From the NCBI RefSeq assembly GCF_029854705.2, contig NZ_CP139035.1:2914001-2978000 (forward strand): DNA of 64,000 nt, written 5' to 3'. Positions within the stretch are counted from its first letter, which is position 1, and every line of letters starts with the position of its first letter. This DNA comes from Akkermansia sp. N21116. GTDB taxonomy: Bacteria > Verrucomicrobiota > Verrucomicrobiia > Verrucomicrobiales > Akkermansiaceae. Of this stretch, positions 18,201 through 28,968 are shown in pieces. The notes beneath the pieces were generated by a model that saw only the letters and a program-made list of their open reading frames with translations, was not told the DNA's origin and searched no databases. A program made the translations under genes and the position numbers.

Positions 18201-21200
18201 TCAGAAGTTATACCGGTAGCCTAAGCTGCCGTTCGCGGAAGTGGCCCCGCTGCGGATATCCGCATTGGCTTCCACAAAAATCGTTCCATTAGTGCCTGTC
18301 GGCAAGCTGAGTCCGGCCCCGACCTGTAAGCCGGTCTTTCCGATGTCGGCCCCCTTCACGGTACGTCCATATCCCGGATTACCCAGGAAGGAGACATCGG
18401 ATTCTCCACGGTCGTCACCTATGTCCTGGGCCACCTGCACACGGAGTTCACCCAACGTTTCACGGCCGAACACGTTGCTGCCAATCAACCCCAATAGGCG
18501 GGAACCGACGGCAATAGTTGCCGTAGTCCATTTCATGTCCCCTACTTTCAATCCGGCGTTACCGGCACCGGATTCCTCGTAGGCATCAATGCCGGCGTGT
18601 GCGACACTCACATTGACCAGGGGCTGAAGGAGGGATGAGTGATTCTCATCTAAAGCGATGTCGTATGTCACCTCGTACATGGCCCCCCAGCTGCTGCCGT
18701 TCGTATCGCCAGACCCTTCGTAGGAATCTGCTCCGAAACGGACGCTTCGGGTAACCGAGATATCATTTTGACCGCAGGTAGCCATGAAGTTGTGTCCCCA
18801 GTTCTTGTGCTGATAGCGGGCGAACAGGTTGACATAGAAACTATCCAGATTTCCGGTAAGGGAGTCCGCTCCCGTGGAATCCAGGTCTCCATAGGATGCC
18901 GTAAAGGCTGCTCCAAACGTCAGCTCTCCGGAGACGCTGACATCCACGCCAGCCGTTCCTCCCCAGGTATTGAGCTGGTACCCGGCAAAATCCCCATCAC
19001 CATTAAGCGTGTTATAAGAGCCGTTGCCTTGGATCCATGCATTGAATAGGGGGAGTTCCCCCTCGTAATTGTAATCCGGATTCAGTCCCATGGTCGTCAT
19101 CCTGTTGCGGATAAGCATCTGCTGGTATCGGAAGTCCGCCATCTGCGCCGCGTTCATGGACGTAACAGTACTGCCTGCAGAAGCAGCCATGGAGCGGCTG
19201 GCCGAGGTGCCATTGCCGGCTTTAATATCATCCATAATGGAGGAGAGCAGATTGTCCAGATTGGAGCCTCCCGCCTGAATGCCCGCGAACCAAAGCATGT
19301 TGGCTCCGGCCAGGGCCGTGTCGCTCTTGGCATATTGCTCCAGAGTATTGACCTTGTTGAATACCGGAGTTGCCATCAGGGACTTGCCGTCGGCTCCGAC
19401 ATGGATATTGGCGGACGAGTAGAAAAGGGAAATGCTCTTTTCCAACGTTACCTTCCAATCGGAAAAACCTGTTCCAGCCAGTAGAGCCTCACCTCCGGCG
19501 TTGATCAATCCTTCTCCGGCCATCATGACCACAAGGTCATCCGCTGTAGCAATACTGCCTGATCCGTTATTGACAAGGTTGACAGTCATGCTGTTCGGCA
19601 AAGTAATCGTACCCGTTGCCGCAACGCCGCCTTTCTCATTGGGAACAATCGTGCTCAGGGAAGAACCTTCTTCAAATACGGCATTGCCATCCACAAACAG
19701 AGAGACGGGAGCATATTGCCTGTCGGCATCGGCATCACCCAGAGTCAGGACGCCATGATTCCGGACGACAAGTCCGGTTGCCTTGGTATCCGTACGAAGG
19801 AGGAGTTCCGCATGTCCGTCATCCAGAGGGCCGACACTTAACCTGTCAAATGCCGGCATGCTTTCAGTGACGTTCTTTCGATTGATTTCCATCACTCCAT
19901 TGCGGGTATCAAGGCTCAGTCCCTTGGCGGAAACGCGCAGGATTTGCCGACTCCCGCCTGTCTTGACGATACTGCCCAAGCTGTCGGCATCCAGGGTTCC
20001 GGTAAATTCGGCATCCTTGTCTCCTGCAAGCGTCACGACGGATTCATTGGAAATTGACAAGGTATTGTCACCGTCAAGCCCGGATATTGAAATATCCGAA
20101 TCGGCACGAAGAGTCCAATTCCGGCCCAGCTCAAAGATAATGCCGGCATCGATAGACGAACCGCCCGATACGGTCAGAGAACTGCCATTGGCAAGGATCA
20201 AAGAACCACTGCCGGAAATGGATGTCCCGGAACCGATCACATTGCTGCCGGCTTCATCGTGCAGGATGATATCGGCCTGGTGGAGGGAAATCTTCCCATT
20301 GCCGGTCAATCGGAGACTGCCGGAATCCAGATTACCGCCCAAAACAAGCCAAGCATCGCGACCGACCTCTGTTGTCCCCGTCACGCTCGCCGCGCCTCCT
20401 ATTGAGAGGGAAACCGGTTTGCCGGACATGGACGACGCAACCGTCAATTCATCCGTGGAAAATAAACCGCCTATAGAAAGTTTCCCTTCCCGAATATCGA
20501 CGGCCCCTCCATTGGCAGAGACATTGCCTCCAATGGCAAGGGAATTGCCTCCCGTTTTGACGATACTGCCAGAACCGGTTATACTGCCTGCATAGCTCGT
20601 ATCAAGCCCGTCATTGCTTAATACGACGGTAATAGAGGAATCGGCCCCCAAATCAATCCATGCCTCCGTCGCCCAGGAATCGCTCTGCAGTTTTTTGAAG
20701 ACAATTTCCTGATCAGGTTTGATCCTTATATGGAGTTTGCCATTCACAAACAAGGAAGGATACCGTTCCAGAGAAATAGGGTTTTTGATGGTCTTTTCTT
20801 CGTCGGAAAGGACGGAAAAGGGAGTATCAACCGTGCGGCCGTCGATGGAAACGTAGCCGCCGCTCACCTCGAGAAGGTCGTATCCCAGATCGGCAAGATA
20901 AGGGGTAAAGGCAATGTTATCCGTATCTTCGGCAACCGCTCCGGCCAGGGTACCGTTCGTAACAAGAACCTTGTACTCATCGCGGTGATCCTTGAGGAAA
21001 GACTCAATCGAGACTACATCCAGAGTCAACCGGTCTAGTGTCAGCGTACTGTCGGTCTGGTTGAACTCAACGGCAGCCGTCCCGGAATGGGATATACTAT
21101 CCATATTCTCCTCACCAATACCAATGGTTGCCGATCCGAGGGAGATATTTCCGTTGATGTTGGAAATGATGCCCGCCGAACTCGTCAGGCTCTTGATCAT

Positions 21201-24200
21201 GCTGCCGTCAATGCCTCCCATGTCCACATGCCCGGTCGCGTCGATATGGAGGTTGGTTGCGTGCCCGGCATTGGCAAGGATACCATGCACCATGGTAATG
21301 GCATTGCTATAGGCCTGATCGCCAAGATCCAGCGTTCCTCCTCCGGACACAGATACATGACCCGTATAATCTCCGGGAGAAGCCGTATGGATAGAGAGAA
21401 CGCCGCTGCCGCCATGGACAAGGTTCAGACTGCCGGAGATTTGGGACAGATCCAGTGACTGGGAATTCAATACGGTCAATTCTCCGTTTCCGGTCATCGC
21501 TCCAGCCCAGGAGGCGCCATCGGCAAGCACAGCACGGGTATCCACCGTGAGTGTTCCGGACGAAGTACAGGCTCCTGTCAGAGTGAGAACTCCATTCCCG
21601 GCCTGGCGCAAGGCAGCAGTACCCGAGACAATGGATCCCAAGCTGGCATCATTGGAGTAGTCCAACACAAAGGCGCCATCTCCGTACAGACTCGCGGCCC
21701 GGGTCAGGAATCCATCTTCCGTCAATGCGGCATCATGACCATCGCCCAAGAGGATCATACATCCCGTTCCGGAGGCAATGGAACCATTGAAACGGCTGAT
21801 GTCTCCCGCCAATGCCAACTGGTTGATTCCTCCGTCCGCAGCAAAAAATACGGATCCGGTTCCGCTCAGGCTTCCTGTCAATTTGTAACTCTGACCGCTA
21901 TTACCGTCAAAGGCAACCCCGCCGGGCTGAATGAGCATATCCGCTCCGATTACTATTTCACCAGAACCTTCCACATAAAGGTTGGAGCCATCGACTTCGA
22001 TGCCGGACACGTGATCAAACAGGCTTGTATTGCTGAATTGATAACGGTTGTTCCGCGTCAGGGGATCCTGTCCGATGAGGACGAGTTTACCGGAAAAGCC
22101 ACTGTAATCACCGGCAAAAACCGTACTCCTGCTACTCCCTGTATTCCGGGATTCGAGCATCAACGTCCCGCTTCCCGATACGGCCCCCGATAAAGTGCCT
22201 GCTCCATCCACGGAAATCTTGAGCGTTCCTGCTCCGATGGTAAGTCCGGAAGACAAACTCCCGGTCACGGCAATATTAAGCTGCCCGGCGGATTGTCCTT
22301 CTTCAAGACCGTTATTGAGTATCAAATCCCTGCCGATCGCATTCCATGCGGCGGACCAGGATACGCTATGCGGAGATGTCCCGTTCTGAAGGACATGCAC
22401 CCGGACGGCATCCGTGGACATATCAAGGTCAATCAAGGACGATGTATCTTGAGCGGATCCCGCCGAATAGACTAACGTACCTCCCTGGAACGCCAGCTTA
22501 TTGCCGGATGTCAGGATTTCTCCCGCCCGGTCAAGTACCAGGTTTCCATCGTGAAGGGCAACGCCCCCCGTTCCCAGGCCTCCCACAGATTGAAGCACGA
22601 TGGCCCCTCCCTCCAGCGTCGTACCGCCGGAAAAGGTATTGGCCTGACCCTGATTGATCGTCAATGTTGAGCTGCCACTCTTTCGCAGAGTCGTCACGTG
22701 ATCAGGGTGGTCACCGATGGCTCCGGCGCCCTGCCAGGTATAGTCCGTTCCGTCCGATGAAACGGCGATGCTCGCCGGGTTGACAACCAGTTTGCCTTCA
22801 CTGCCAATGGTAATCACCGAGTGGCTTGATTCCATATCGGTAAACGTGACAGCCTTGTTATTGACGTATTCAATACTGCCATCCATCCAGCCTGTCGTAC
22901 CGTTGGACCAGGTACCGTTGCCCGTTATCTCATCGCCCACCCAGACGACGGACGTCAGCCCCATGATGGAGAGATAGAGTTTTCCATCGATATTCTGGAA
23001 CGAATAGAAACGCGCAATATCGGGGGCAAGCTGCGTCTTCCAGGATATGCTGTCCGTCGACAAATTGTTCCCCGCATTGGAAAGGATCACATACTTGCCA
23101 TCCACATCCGGGATGAGCTTCCCACCGGAGTTATCGATCGTCAGGGAAAACGTACCGGGATCAGTCGTCAAATTGCCGCTGACAGTCAGAGCCGCAAATC
23201 CGGAAGCCAATGCCGTGGAATCCACAATCAGCCCCCCGGTTCCGAGCGCAAGATCTCCGGAAATCACTTGCCCGCCGGAACTGATATACAGATTGCCTCC
23301 TCCCGTTGTCAGCGATCCCCCGAAATTCCTGGAGGCAGATCCGAGCGTTACATGGGCATTGTTCACGTTCAACGACCCCGTGAAAGCGGTATTGTCACCA
23401 GTAAGTTCCAATTGGCTGGTCATGGCGCTGCCTTCCGCCGGAGCCTTGAGAGTAATGTCCAACACGCCTCCACCGGACAGGCCCCCTTCCATCTTCAGGG
23501 CATTGCCGGCCGTAATTTCCGTCGTGTTAGTACCGTCCGTCGTGATGGAGATCATTCCTCCCAATGTAGCAATTCCATTGCCCATCATCTTGAGGGAGGC
23601 CTTGCCGCCAAATGCCCGCAGAGTCACGTTGTTATTGATTCTGTAGACCGTAGTCTCGGTAGTCGTTGCGGACAGAGTTACGGGAGTGGGGCTTGTATCG
23701 GCAGTCTCCCAGTCGGCCACAGTTCTGTCGATGCCGATCGTGACATCACCCGTCCCCCAGGGAGTCAGGATGCCGCTTCCCGGTACTGCACCTGAATAGG
23801 TCAAGTTGGTTGCATCCCCCCCTCCTTCCGAAGTACCAATATAGGTATTGCCCACGTATGTATTGTTTAAGGGCAAGGTCAGAATGTTGGACCAGCCGCT
23901 CATATTGTTTACCTGCAAATTACCCTGGCCGGAAATGGCTTTGCCAACCGTTGTCCCGCCACTGACTGTTCCGTCAATATTGGCGATTCCATCCGTTCCG
24001 GTATTGAGTTGAATGCCCATTCCAAACGTCGTTCCCCAATAATTGCCATTCCAAAGGATAAGCCTGGATCCGGCACCCATGGTCAGTTTGCCATTCACAT
24101 TGCCAATCGATTCTCCCGCATCCCCAAGTTTCAATGTGGCACCGGGACCACTAAGATTGATATTGAAGGAACCGGAAGAAACATTTCCCTTCAACACAAG

Positions 24201-27200
24201 TTCTCCTTCACGAACATCAAAATTCAGATTTTGGGAATTGCTGAATGTCCTTGAGTCTATCGTCAACGAACCGCTGCCCGTCTTGGCAATATTGCCGGAA
24301 AGAACGACCGTATTGGAAATCGTTGTTGCAGCATTGGTGTTCAGGATAATGGTGCCGTCTCCCGTGCTGGTCAACTTGCCGGAGTAGGCTGTTTCATTGA
24401 GGACCAGGGAACCGTCCCCCGACTTGACCAGGTTTCTATCAGCCAGGGATGCATTGCCGGAAGCCCAGGAAAAACTGTTGTTTCCGTCGACGACGATCTT
24501 TACGTCCACCCCTTCAATGGTTGAAACGGCAACATTGTCGACACCAAGGACAAGCGATCCCCCGTTGAATTTCAATGTTCCGGTTCCCAACGCATTGACA
24601 TGTCCGGCTACGAGAAAACCTTCTTTCAGATCAATCGTCCCGGACATTCCGGAATTGTCTGTAGCAAGAGTCACCGAGGAGGAACCTTTTTTGACGATGC
24701 CGAACGTTCCGCTCAGAGCCCCTGACGCACTTCCCTGAGTCAGGACATAGTGATCCTTCGAGTTGGAAAATTCAATGTAGCCGGGAGAAAGCTTTCCCTC
24801 CAGATTCACCGTCAGAGTCGTTCCCGTATCTCCAACCGTCAAATCCCGGAAGACAACGGAATTACCCGGATTGTAGGTTGAGGCCGTTCCCCCTCGATTT
24901 ACCCAAATAGCTTCTCCTCCATCCTTCCAAACGCCGGAATCGGCCTTGTTCCAGTACAAAATCCCTTCCTTGGACGTTACGTTCAACACTAACTTTCCAT
25001 CGCTTTTGGAAACCGCATAGGAATAATAGGGCGAGATTTCAACATCCAGATAGGCCGATGCCAACGCACCGTCTGACCAGGTGCCGAAAGTTCCAGTCGC
25101 CAGGATATATTCCCCGGAAAGATCGGCCACTCCACTACCATCGAAATTCACCAAAGAAAACTGCGAAGAGCCGGACGATGTCAACGTCCCTGTCACAGCC
25201 AGCAACGGAGTATCGGTTCCGGCAAGACCAACGAGAGCTCCGCAATCGACCGTAAAAACACCACCTTCATTGATATTGAGACCCATTGTCAAATTGGCGC
25301 TGCCGGACGTCCCGGCTCCGACTCCAATCCCCTTGCCCCCGGCCAAAGTCAGGGCGGCATCGGCAAAGGAATCTTCAGCCTTCAATGTGGCTCCACGGGA
25401 AATCGTACTGATCCCCGTCCCCAAGGCATCCATCGAGCTGATGGAGAGGATGCCGGACTTGACAACAGTCCCCCCGGAATGAGTGTTAGTACCCGTTAAT
25501 ACGAGAGAACCGGCCCCTTCTGTTGCAATTTTACCGACTCCGGACAAATTCCCCGAAATAGTGATTTTCTTTCCTTCGTTTCCCTTGGTATAGGCCAGCG
25601 TATCGTCATCAATCGTATAGCCGGTCGTATCGAATGTTACGGAACCGCCGATGTTGGCAGGAACGGACAAATCCCAATCAGCCGAAGCTCCAAGTGTACC
25701 TCCGTTTAAATTGACGGAAAGCGTTATCGCCGTATCACCGGAACCGCTCATTCGAATTCCGATGCCTCCCAGAATCATTGTACCACCGTCAAGAGTCAAT
25801 GTGGACGATGTTGCTGCATTACGCACCATATTGATCCCCTCTGTCCCCAGGAATCCACCCTTTTGCACAAAAGCCCCCGTACCACTCTGAGCAACCGTCA
25901 GCTGTTTTTTTAGAAGAATATTCCCTTTTTCCTGAGTAAAAGTCGTCGTTTTCCCCCAATCGGACAATTGCATGGAAAAATCTGTTGAATCGTAGTTGCC
26001 CCCTCCCTTGACAAGCAAAGTGCCCCCTGTCATCAAAATCGTATTGGTCCCGGAACTGTTCATTCCAACATCGAATTTATCGTTAATCACAATCTTGGTA
26101 TCATCTCCGGATATGGTCAGTTGCCCACGTGTCATATTCACCATGTTCGTAAGCTCCCAAATTCCACTCAATTCCATAGCGGTATTGTCGCTGGCAGCAT
26201 TGAAATGAATACCCGAAATTGTCCCTTGGGAATCGGTCGCCCCATGTATGGAACCTCCTGTCACCAGCAGTTCTCCCATCGAAGCTCCATCTCCCAATCG
26301 AATAGTTCCCGACATGCCCGCCTTGAGAGTAAAATCTCCAAATCCTGCGGCATTCAGATTGAGCGTACCTTGATTCAAGCTCAAATTACCGAGAAGAAGT
26401 GCAGCATTATTGCCGAGAGTTAGCGTCGCGTTGGTAACACTCACAGAACCTGTAATTTTATTAACGTTCGAAAACGTTACATGTGTGGGGATATCGTCGG
26501 AACCACTGATGTACAGGCCTCCGGCCAAATTGATCATCGAGTCGGCATCAGCGGAGACAAACGTATACTCGCCTCCGGTTACCTTCATCAGAGACGGGGA
26601 CAATACCCCTTCTATCGTAACCGTCCCTTCGTGACCGACATCAAACAGGGCAATTTTTCCATCGGAGAAACTCACCTCGGCTCCAGTATGATCAGCCCAG
26701 TTGGTTCCCGTCGAATTCCAGGAAGCGGTACCACCCATCCACGTCATCACCATCTCGGAGACTTCATTGCCGATCATCGTCGCATAGTCCACATAAAACC
26801 CGCCATCCGCTCCACGATACAGGTAGAATTTGTTCAAGGAACTTTCCGAGGCAGTCAAGGCAGTTGACGATGCCGTCAAGGCAATATCTCCATCCGTCAG
26901 GTTGAAGAAATTTTCCGTTCCGAGGGTTCCCCCCAGAGATACTTGATCAGCAACGGACCAAAGACGACGGGAATAGACGATATAATTGGAATCTCCATCC
27001 ATGGAAACATCATTGACGGAATACTGACCGGCATTGTTTTTAAACCCTTCTTCACCATACCGGAGAAGTGTCGTATTATGAAACGTGTAGGTCATGTTTC
27101 CTCCGGTCTGGCTGGCATCCGAATGGATACTACCCAGCGTTCCCAGAGAAATATTCGCGGCCCCGCCATATCTCTTCCATCCCTGTTTGAAGACGAGCCC

Positions 27201-27665
27201 CTCGTAGGGTAGAACCGACATATTAAATACGGAATCGACACCATTCCCGGGCATATTCATGTCCCATACCAATTTGGAATTCTCCCCGATATCAATGCCA
27301 GTATTCGGTCCCTGTAATTTCTGAATCGTCCCTTTCAGATTGATTTTGGCTCCGTTAAGGACGGCTATTTTAAAATCCCATCCTTCCAAATCCAGATTTT
27401 CAAACGATAGCGATCCTTCTTTATTAAAGCGAACCGTTGATCCCCAATTACCGCTGCTTCTCCAGTTCGGGCCCATTTCTATATCCGCAGGAACCGCTCC
27501 ATCCGCATAATTCCAATGGTTCTTGTCCTGCCATCCCGATGCTTCGGCGAATGTACCGTCGGCGTCGCCCTGCCACGTCCAAAAAGTCTCTTCGGCGGAA
27601 TGCCCCTCAGAATGATAACAATAAAGGACAGCCGAGAGGAGTGTAAGAGGGAGTCGTAATTTCAT
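18201..27665 (-). CDS. Giant autotransporter (type V secretion) with beta-helix passenger
   Basis: Product of 3154 residues. ATG 27665 starts a signal peptide (MKLRLPLTLLSAVLYC, cut after HSA); the in-frame extension to 27764 has none. The passenger consists of dozens of degenerate 25-40-residue Gly/Ser/Thr/Leu-rich units. Many match the passenger-associated transport repeat (for example GAGSLVLTGTNTHSGGTVV), predicting a very long parallel beta-helix. A helical linker follows at about residues 2760-2870. The last 290 residues are an outer-membrane barrel (FNAWIQGNGSYNTL to the terminal NGSLGYRYNF with C-terminal Phe). Cys is rare. An adhesin or glycan-binding surface role is likely but unproven. 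It starts 31 bases after the metallophosphoesterase stop. Confidence 0.92.
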   Translation of the reverse strand: MKLRLPLTLLSAVLYCYHSEGHSAEETFWTWQGDADGTFAEASGWQDKNHWNYADGAVPADIEMGPNWRSSGNWGSTVRFNKEGSLSFENLDLEGWDFKIAVLNGAKINLKGTIQKLQGPNTGIDIGENSKLVWDMNMPGNGVDSVFNMSVLPYEGLVFKQGWKRYGGAANISLGTLGSIHSDASQTGGNMTYTFHNTTLLRYGEEGFKNNAGQYSVNDVSMDGDSNYIVYSRRLWSVADQVSLGGTLGTENFFNLTDGDIALTASSTALTASESSLNKFYLYRGADGGFYVDYATMIGNEVSEMVMTWMGGTASWNSTGTNWADHTGAEVSFSDGKIALFDVGHEGTVTIEGVLSPSLMKVTGGEYTFVSADADSMINLAGGLYISGSDDIPTHVTFSNVNKITGSVSVTNATLTLGNNAALLLGNLSLNQGTLNLNAAGFGDFTLKAGMSGTIRLGDGASMGELLVTGGSIHGATDSQGTISGIHFNAASDNTAMELSGIWELTNMVNMTRGQLTISGDDTKIVINDKFDVGMNSSGTNTILMTGGTLLVKGGGNYDSTDFSMQLSDWGKTTTFTQEKGNILLKKQLTVAQSGTGAFVQKGGFLGTEGINMVRNAATSSTLTLDGGTMILGGIGIRMSGSGDTAITLSVNLNGGTLGASADWDLSVPANIGGSVTFDTTGYTIDDDTLAYTKGNEGKKITISGNLSGVGKIATEGAGSLVLTGTNTHSGGTVVKSGILSISSMDALGTGISTISRGATLKAEDSFADAALTLAGGKGIGVGAGTSGSANLTMGLNINEGGVFTVDCGALVGLAGTDTPLLAVTGTLTSSGSSQFSLVNFDGSGVADLSGEYILATGTFGTWSDGALASAYLDVEISPYYSYAVSKSDGKLVLNVTSKEGILYWNKADSGVWKDGGEAIWVNRGGTASTYNPGNSVVFRDLTVGDTGTTLTVNLEGKLSPGYIEFSNSKDHYVLTQGSASGALSGTFGIVKKGSSSVTLATDNSGMSGTIDLKEGFLVAGHVNALGTGTLKFNGGSLVLGVDNVAVSTIEGVDVKIVVDGNNSFSWASGNASLADRNLVKSGDGSLVLNETAYSGKLTSTGDGTIILNTNAATTISNTVVLSGNIAKTGSGSLTIDSRTFSNSQNLNFDVREGELVLKGNVSSGSFNINLSGPGATLKLGDAGESIGNVNGKLTMGAGSRLILWNGNYWGTTFGMGIQLNTGTDGIANIDGTVSGGTTVGKAISGQGNLQVNNMSGWSNILTLPLNNTYVGNTYIGTSEGGGDATNLTYSGAVPGSGILTPWGTGDVTIGIDRTVADWETADTSPTPVTLSATTTETTVYRINNNVTLRAFGGKASLKMMGNGIATLGGMISITTDGTNTTEITAGNALKMEGGLSGGGVLDITLKAPAEGSAMTSQLELTGDNTAFTGSLNVNNAHVTLGSASRNFGGSLTTGGGNLYISSGGQVISGDLALGTGGLIVDSTALASGFAALTVSGNLTTDPGTFSLTIDNSGGKLIPDVDGKYVILSNAGNNLSTDSISWKTQLAPDIARFYSFQNIDGKLYLSIMGLTSVVWVGDEITGNGTWSNGTTGWMDGSIEYVNNKAVTFTDMESSHSVITIGSEGKLVVNPASIAVSSDGTDYTWQGAGAIGDHPDHVTTLRKSGSSTLTINQGQANTFSGGTTLEGGAIVLQSVGGLGTGGVALHDGNLVLDRAGEILTSGNKLAFQGGTLVYSAGSAQDTSSLIDLDMSTDAVRVHVLQNGTSPHSVSWSAAWNAIGRDLILNNGLEEGQSAGQLNIAVTGSLSSGLTIGAGTLKISVDGAGTLSGAVSGSGTLMLESRNTGSSRSTVFAGDYSGFSGKLVLIGQDPLTRNNRYQFSNTSLFDHVSGIEVDGSNLYVEGSGEIVIGADMLIQPGGVAFDGNSGQSYKLTGSLSGTGSVFFAADGGINQLALAGDISRFNGSIASGTGCMILLGDGHDAALTEDGFLTRAASLYGDGAFVLDYSNDASLGSIVSGTAALRQAGNGVLTLTGACTSSGTLTVDTRAVLADGASWAGAMTGNGELTVLNSQSLDLSQISGSLNLVHGGSGVLSIHTASPGDYTGHVSVSGGGTLDLGDQAYSNAITMVHGILANAGHATNLHIDATGHVDMGGIDGSMIKSLTSSAGIISNINGNISLGSATIGIGEENMDSISHSGTAAVEFNQTDSTLTLDRLTLDVVSIESFLKDHRDEYKVLVTNGTLAGAVAEDTDNIAFTPYLADLGYDLLEVSGGYVSIDGRTVDTPFSVLSDEEKTIKNPISLERYPSLFVNGKLHIRIKPDQEIVFKKLQSDSWATEAWIDLGADSSITVVLSNDGLDTSYAGSITGSGSIVKTGGNSLAIGGNVSANGGAVDIREGKLSIGGLFSTDELTVASSMSGKPVSLSIGGAASVTGTTEVGRDAWLVLGGNLDSGSLRLTGNGKISLHQADIILHDEAGSNVIGSGTSISGSGSLILANGSSLTVSGGSSIDAGIIFELGRNWTLRADSDISISGLDGDNTLSISNESVVTLAGDKDAEFTGTLDADSLGSIVKTGGSRQILRVSAKGLSLDTRNGVMEINRKNVTESMPAFDRLSVGPLDDGHAELLLRTDTKATGLVVRNHGVLTLGDADADRQYAPVSLFVDGNAVFEEGSSLSTIVPNEKGGVAATGTITLPNSMTVNLVNNGSGSIATADDLVVMMAGEGLINAGGEALLAGTGFSDWKVTLEKSISLFYSSANIHVGADGKSLMATPVFNKVNTLEQYAKSDTALAGANMLWFAGIQAGGSNLDNLLSSIMDDIKAGNGTSASRSMAASAGSTVTSMNAAQMADFRYQQMLIRNRMTTMGLNPDYNYEGELPLFNAWIQGNGSYNTLNGDGDFAGYQLNTWGGTAGVDVSVSGELTFGAAFTASYGDLDSTGADSLTGNLDSFYVNLFARYQHKNWGHNFMATCGQNDISVTRSVRFGADSYEGSGDTNGSSWGAMYEVTYDIALDENHSSLLQPLVNVSVAHAGIDAYEESGAGNAGLKVGDMKWTTATIAVGSRLLGLIGSNVFGRETLGELRVQVAQDIGDDRGESDVSFLGNPGYGRTVKGADIGKTGLQVGAGLSLPTGTNGTIFVEANADIRSGATSANGSLGYRYNF

Positions 27666-27696
27666 ATAATAAATTGGTTGATGTTGATCTAGGTAG

Positions 27697-28710
27697 TTAA
27701 TAGTGGATTCTTCTATTTTTGATACAGGGGAAGATTTTATCGGCATTCGGACACGTTTTCCCATTGGGGACCGGCGGTTTGAACTTGCTTTGTTCTCCTT
27801 TGATCGAGATAAATCTGTTGGCGGGATCCAGAGTCACGAAGGCAAAAAGCGGATCCTTGTATTCCGCCATGTGTCCGTTGGAAAACCCCTGAGCCTCCTC
27901 CACCCAATAATAGGAGGCGCTGTTGATCTGGACGTAGTGAACGTCTTCAATGACCATGTGGTGGTCCACGTGATGGTGGCCGCAGAAGCAGGCAATCACT
28001 TTCTTCCCACCTCCGCCATTCGCTTCCCGGATCACTTGGCGAACATCCATTTTGCTGGGAGAAGTCTCTCCCTGCCAGACATCGTCAAACGCTTCATGAG
28101 AAAACAGAATGGACGGTTTGACCGCCTTGCGCAGATCTTCCCGCAACCATTCCAGCTCCTCCGGACTGACCATGTCGCGTTTCTCGGCACTATAGTAATT
28201 GCCATGGTTGTTGTCGTACATCTTTCCGTCTTTCACACAGTGGTTTGCATCCAGAACGACGAAATGATACCCACCCCGGTCATAAGAATAGTATGGACCG
28301 GACATACCCTGTTCCCGGACGACATCAGCCTTGCTCATATGGTCCATATCGTGGTTGCCGAGAACATGGAACCTATCCCCGGGAAAACGATTCCATATCT
28401 CCAGCATATCCTTCATCCCGGGGCCATGGTGCAAATCTCCCAACTGGATGATGAAATCCGGTTTCACCCGCATGCAACGTTCCATGAAAATTTCCAATCT
28501 CTGTTTCGCGTCCGGCTGCAAATCAGCATGCACATCGGAGATAATTCCGAACGTTATCTTGCCTCCAGAAACGCCTGATCGGGCAAAAGACATAGGAGAA
28601 GAAAGCAAAACAACCCCGCCCATTCCGAGGCCTTTCATAAAATTCCGCCGGGAAAGAAAATGAAATTTTTCCTCCGGAGAATTCAATTTTTCCAAATTCT
28701 TGTCCTTCAT
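27697..28710 (-). CDS. Tat-exported calcineurin-like metallophosphoesterase
   Basis: Phosphoesterase of 337 residues. A textbook twin-arginine signal (SRRNFMKG, then a hydrophobic stretch GMGGVVLLSSP) lies at residues 20-45, so it is exported folded, probably already loaded with metal. The five metallophosphoesterase blocks are present: ISDVHAD, LGDLHHGP, LGNHDMDH, SHEAF and GHHHVDHH. The substrate is unknown. I chose ATG 28710 over a TTG at 28752; GAAGA lies 7-11 bases upstream. It probably shares an mRNA with the autotransporter that follows 31 bases later. Confidence 0.9.
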   Translation of the reverse strand: MKDKNLEKLNSPEEKFHFLSRRNFMKGLGMGGVVLLSSPMSFARSGVSGGKITFGIISDVHADLQPDAKQRLEIFMERCMRVKPDFIIQLGDLHHGPGMKDMLEIWNRFPGDRFHVLGNHDMDHMSKADVVREQGMSGPYYSYDRGGYHFVVLDANHCVKDGKMYDNNHGNYYSAEKRDMVSPEELEWLREDLRKAVKPSILFSHEAFDDVWQGETSPSKMDVRQVIREANGGGGKKVIACFCGHHHVDHHMVIEDVHYVQINSASYYWVEEAQGFSNGHMAEYKDPLFAFVTLDPANRFISIKGEQSKFKPPVPNGKTCPNADKIFPCIKNRRIHY

Positions 28711-28968
28711 GCGAGTATCTTCATATGTAAAGATCCGGCAATTTTGTTTCAAGCATGATTGACGATAAAAAAACGTTAAATGCAGAGATAATTAATGAGT
28801 CATCGAGCAGCAATTCTTAAACAGAATAAATAAATTTTTTAATTTAAGCATATCTTCAAAATCAATCAATCTGATTCATGTTCAAAATTCACGAATATTA
28901 AATTGTACACATTCCGGTGGAGAAAGGTTGAAAAAAACATCTCCTGAGATTGCCTGCCAGAGACAAAT
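28711..28968. other. AT-rich divergent intergenic region
   Basis: These 258 bases separate two divergent units and are strikingly A/T-rich compared with the flanking genes (long runs such as AATAAATAAATTTTTTAATTTAA near 28830). It must hold the promoters of both the metallophosphoesterase/autotransporter unit and the U32-like pair. I could not choose -35/-10 pairs with confidence because many AT-rich hexamers fit. No ORF with coding character is present. Confidence 0.6.

Noticed and set aside
18241-27646. Many open frames on the plus strand opposite the autotransporter
   Set aside because: Low-complexity repeats on the minus strand create Pro/Ser-rich shadow frames; none has a signal, motif or start context.
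18201-27665. Repeated units suggesting a CRISPR or satellite array
   Set aside because: The repeats are degenerate at DNA level, vary in length and stay in one reading frame, so they are protein repeats.
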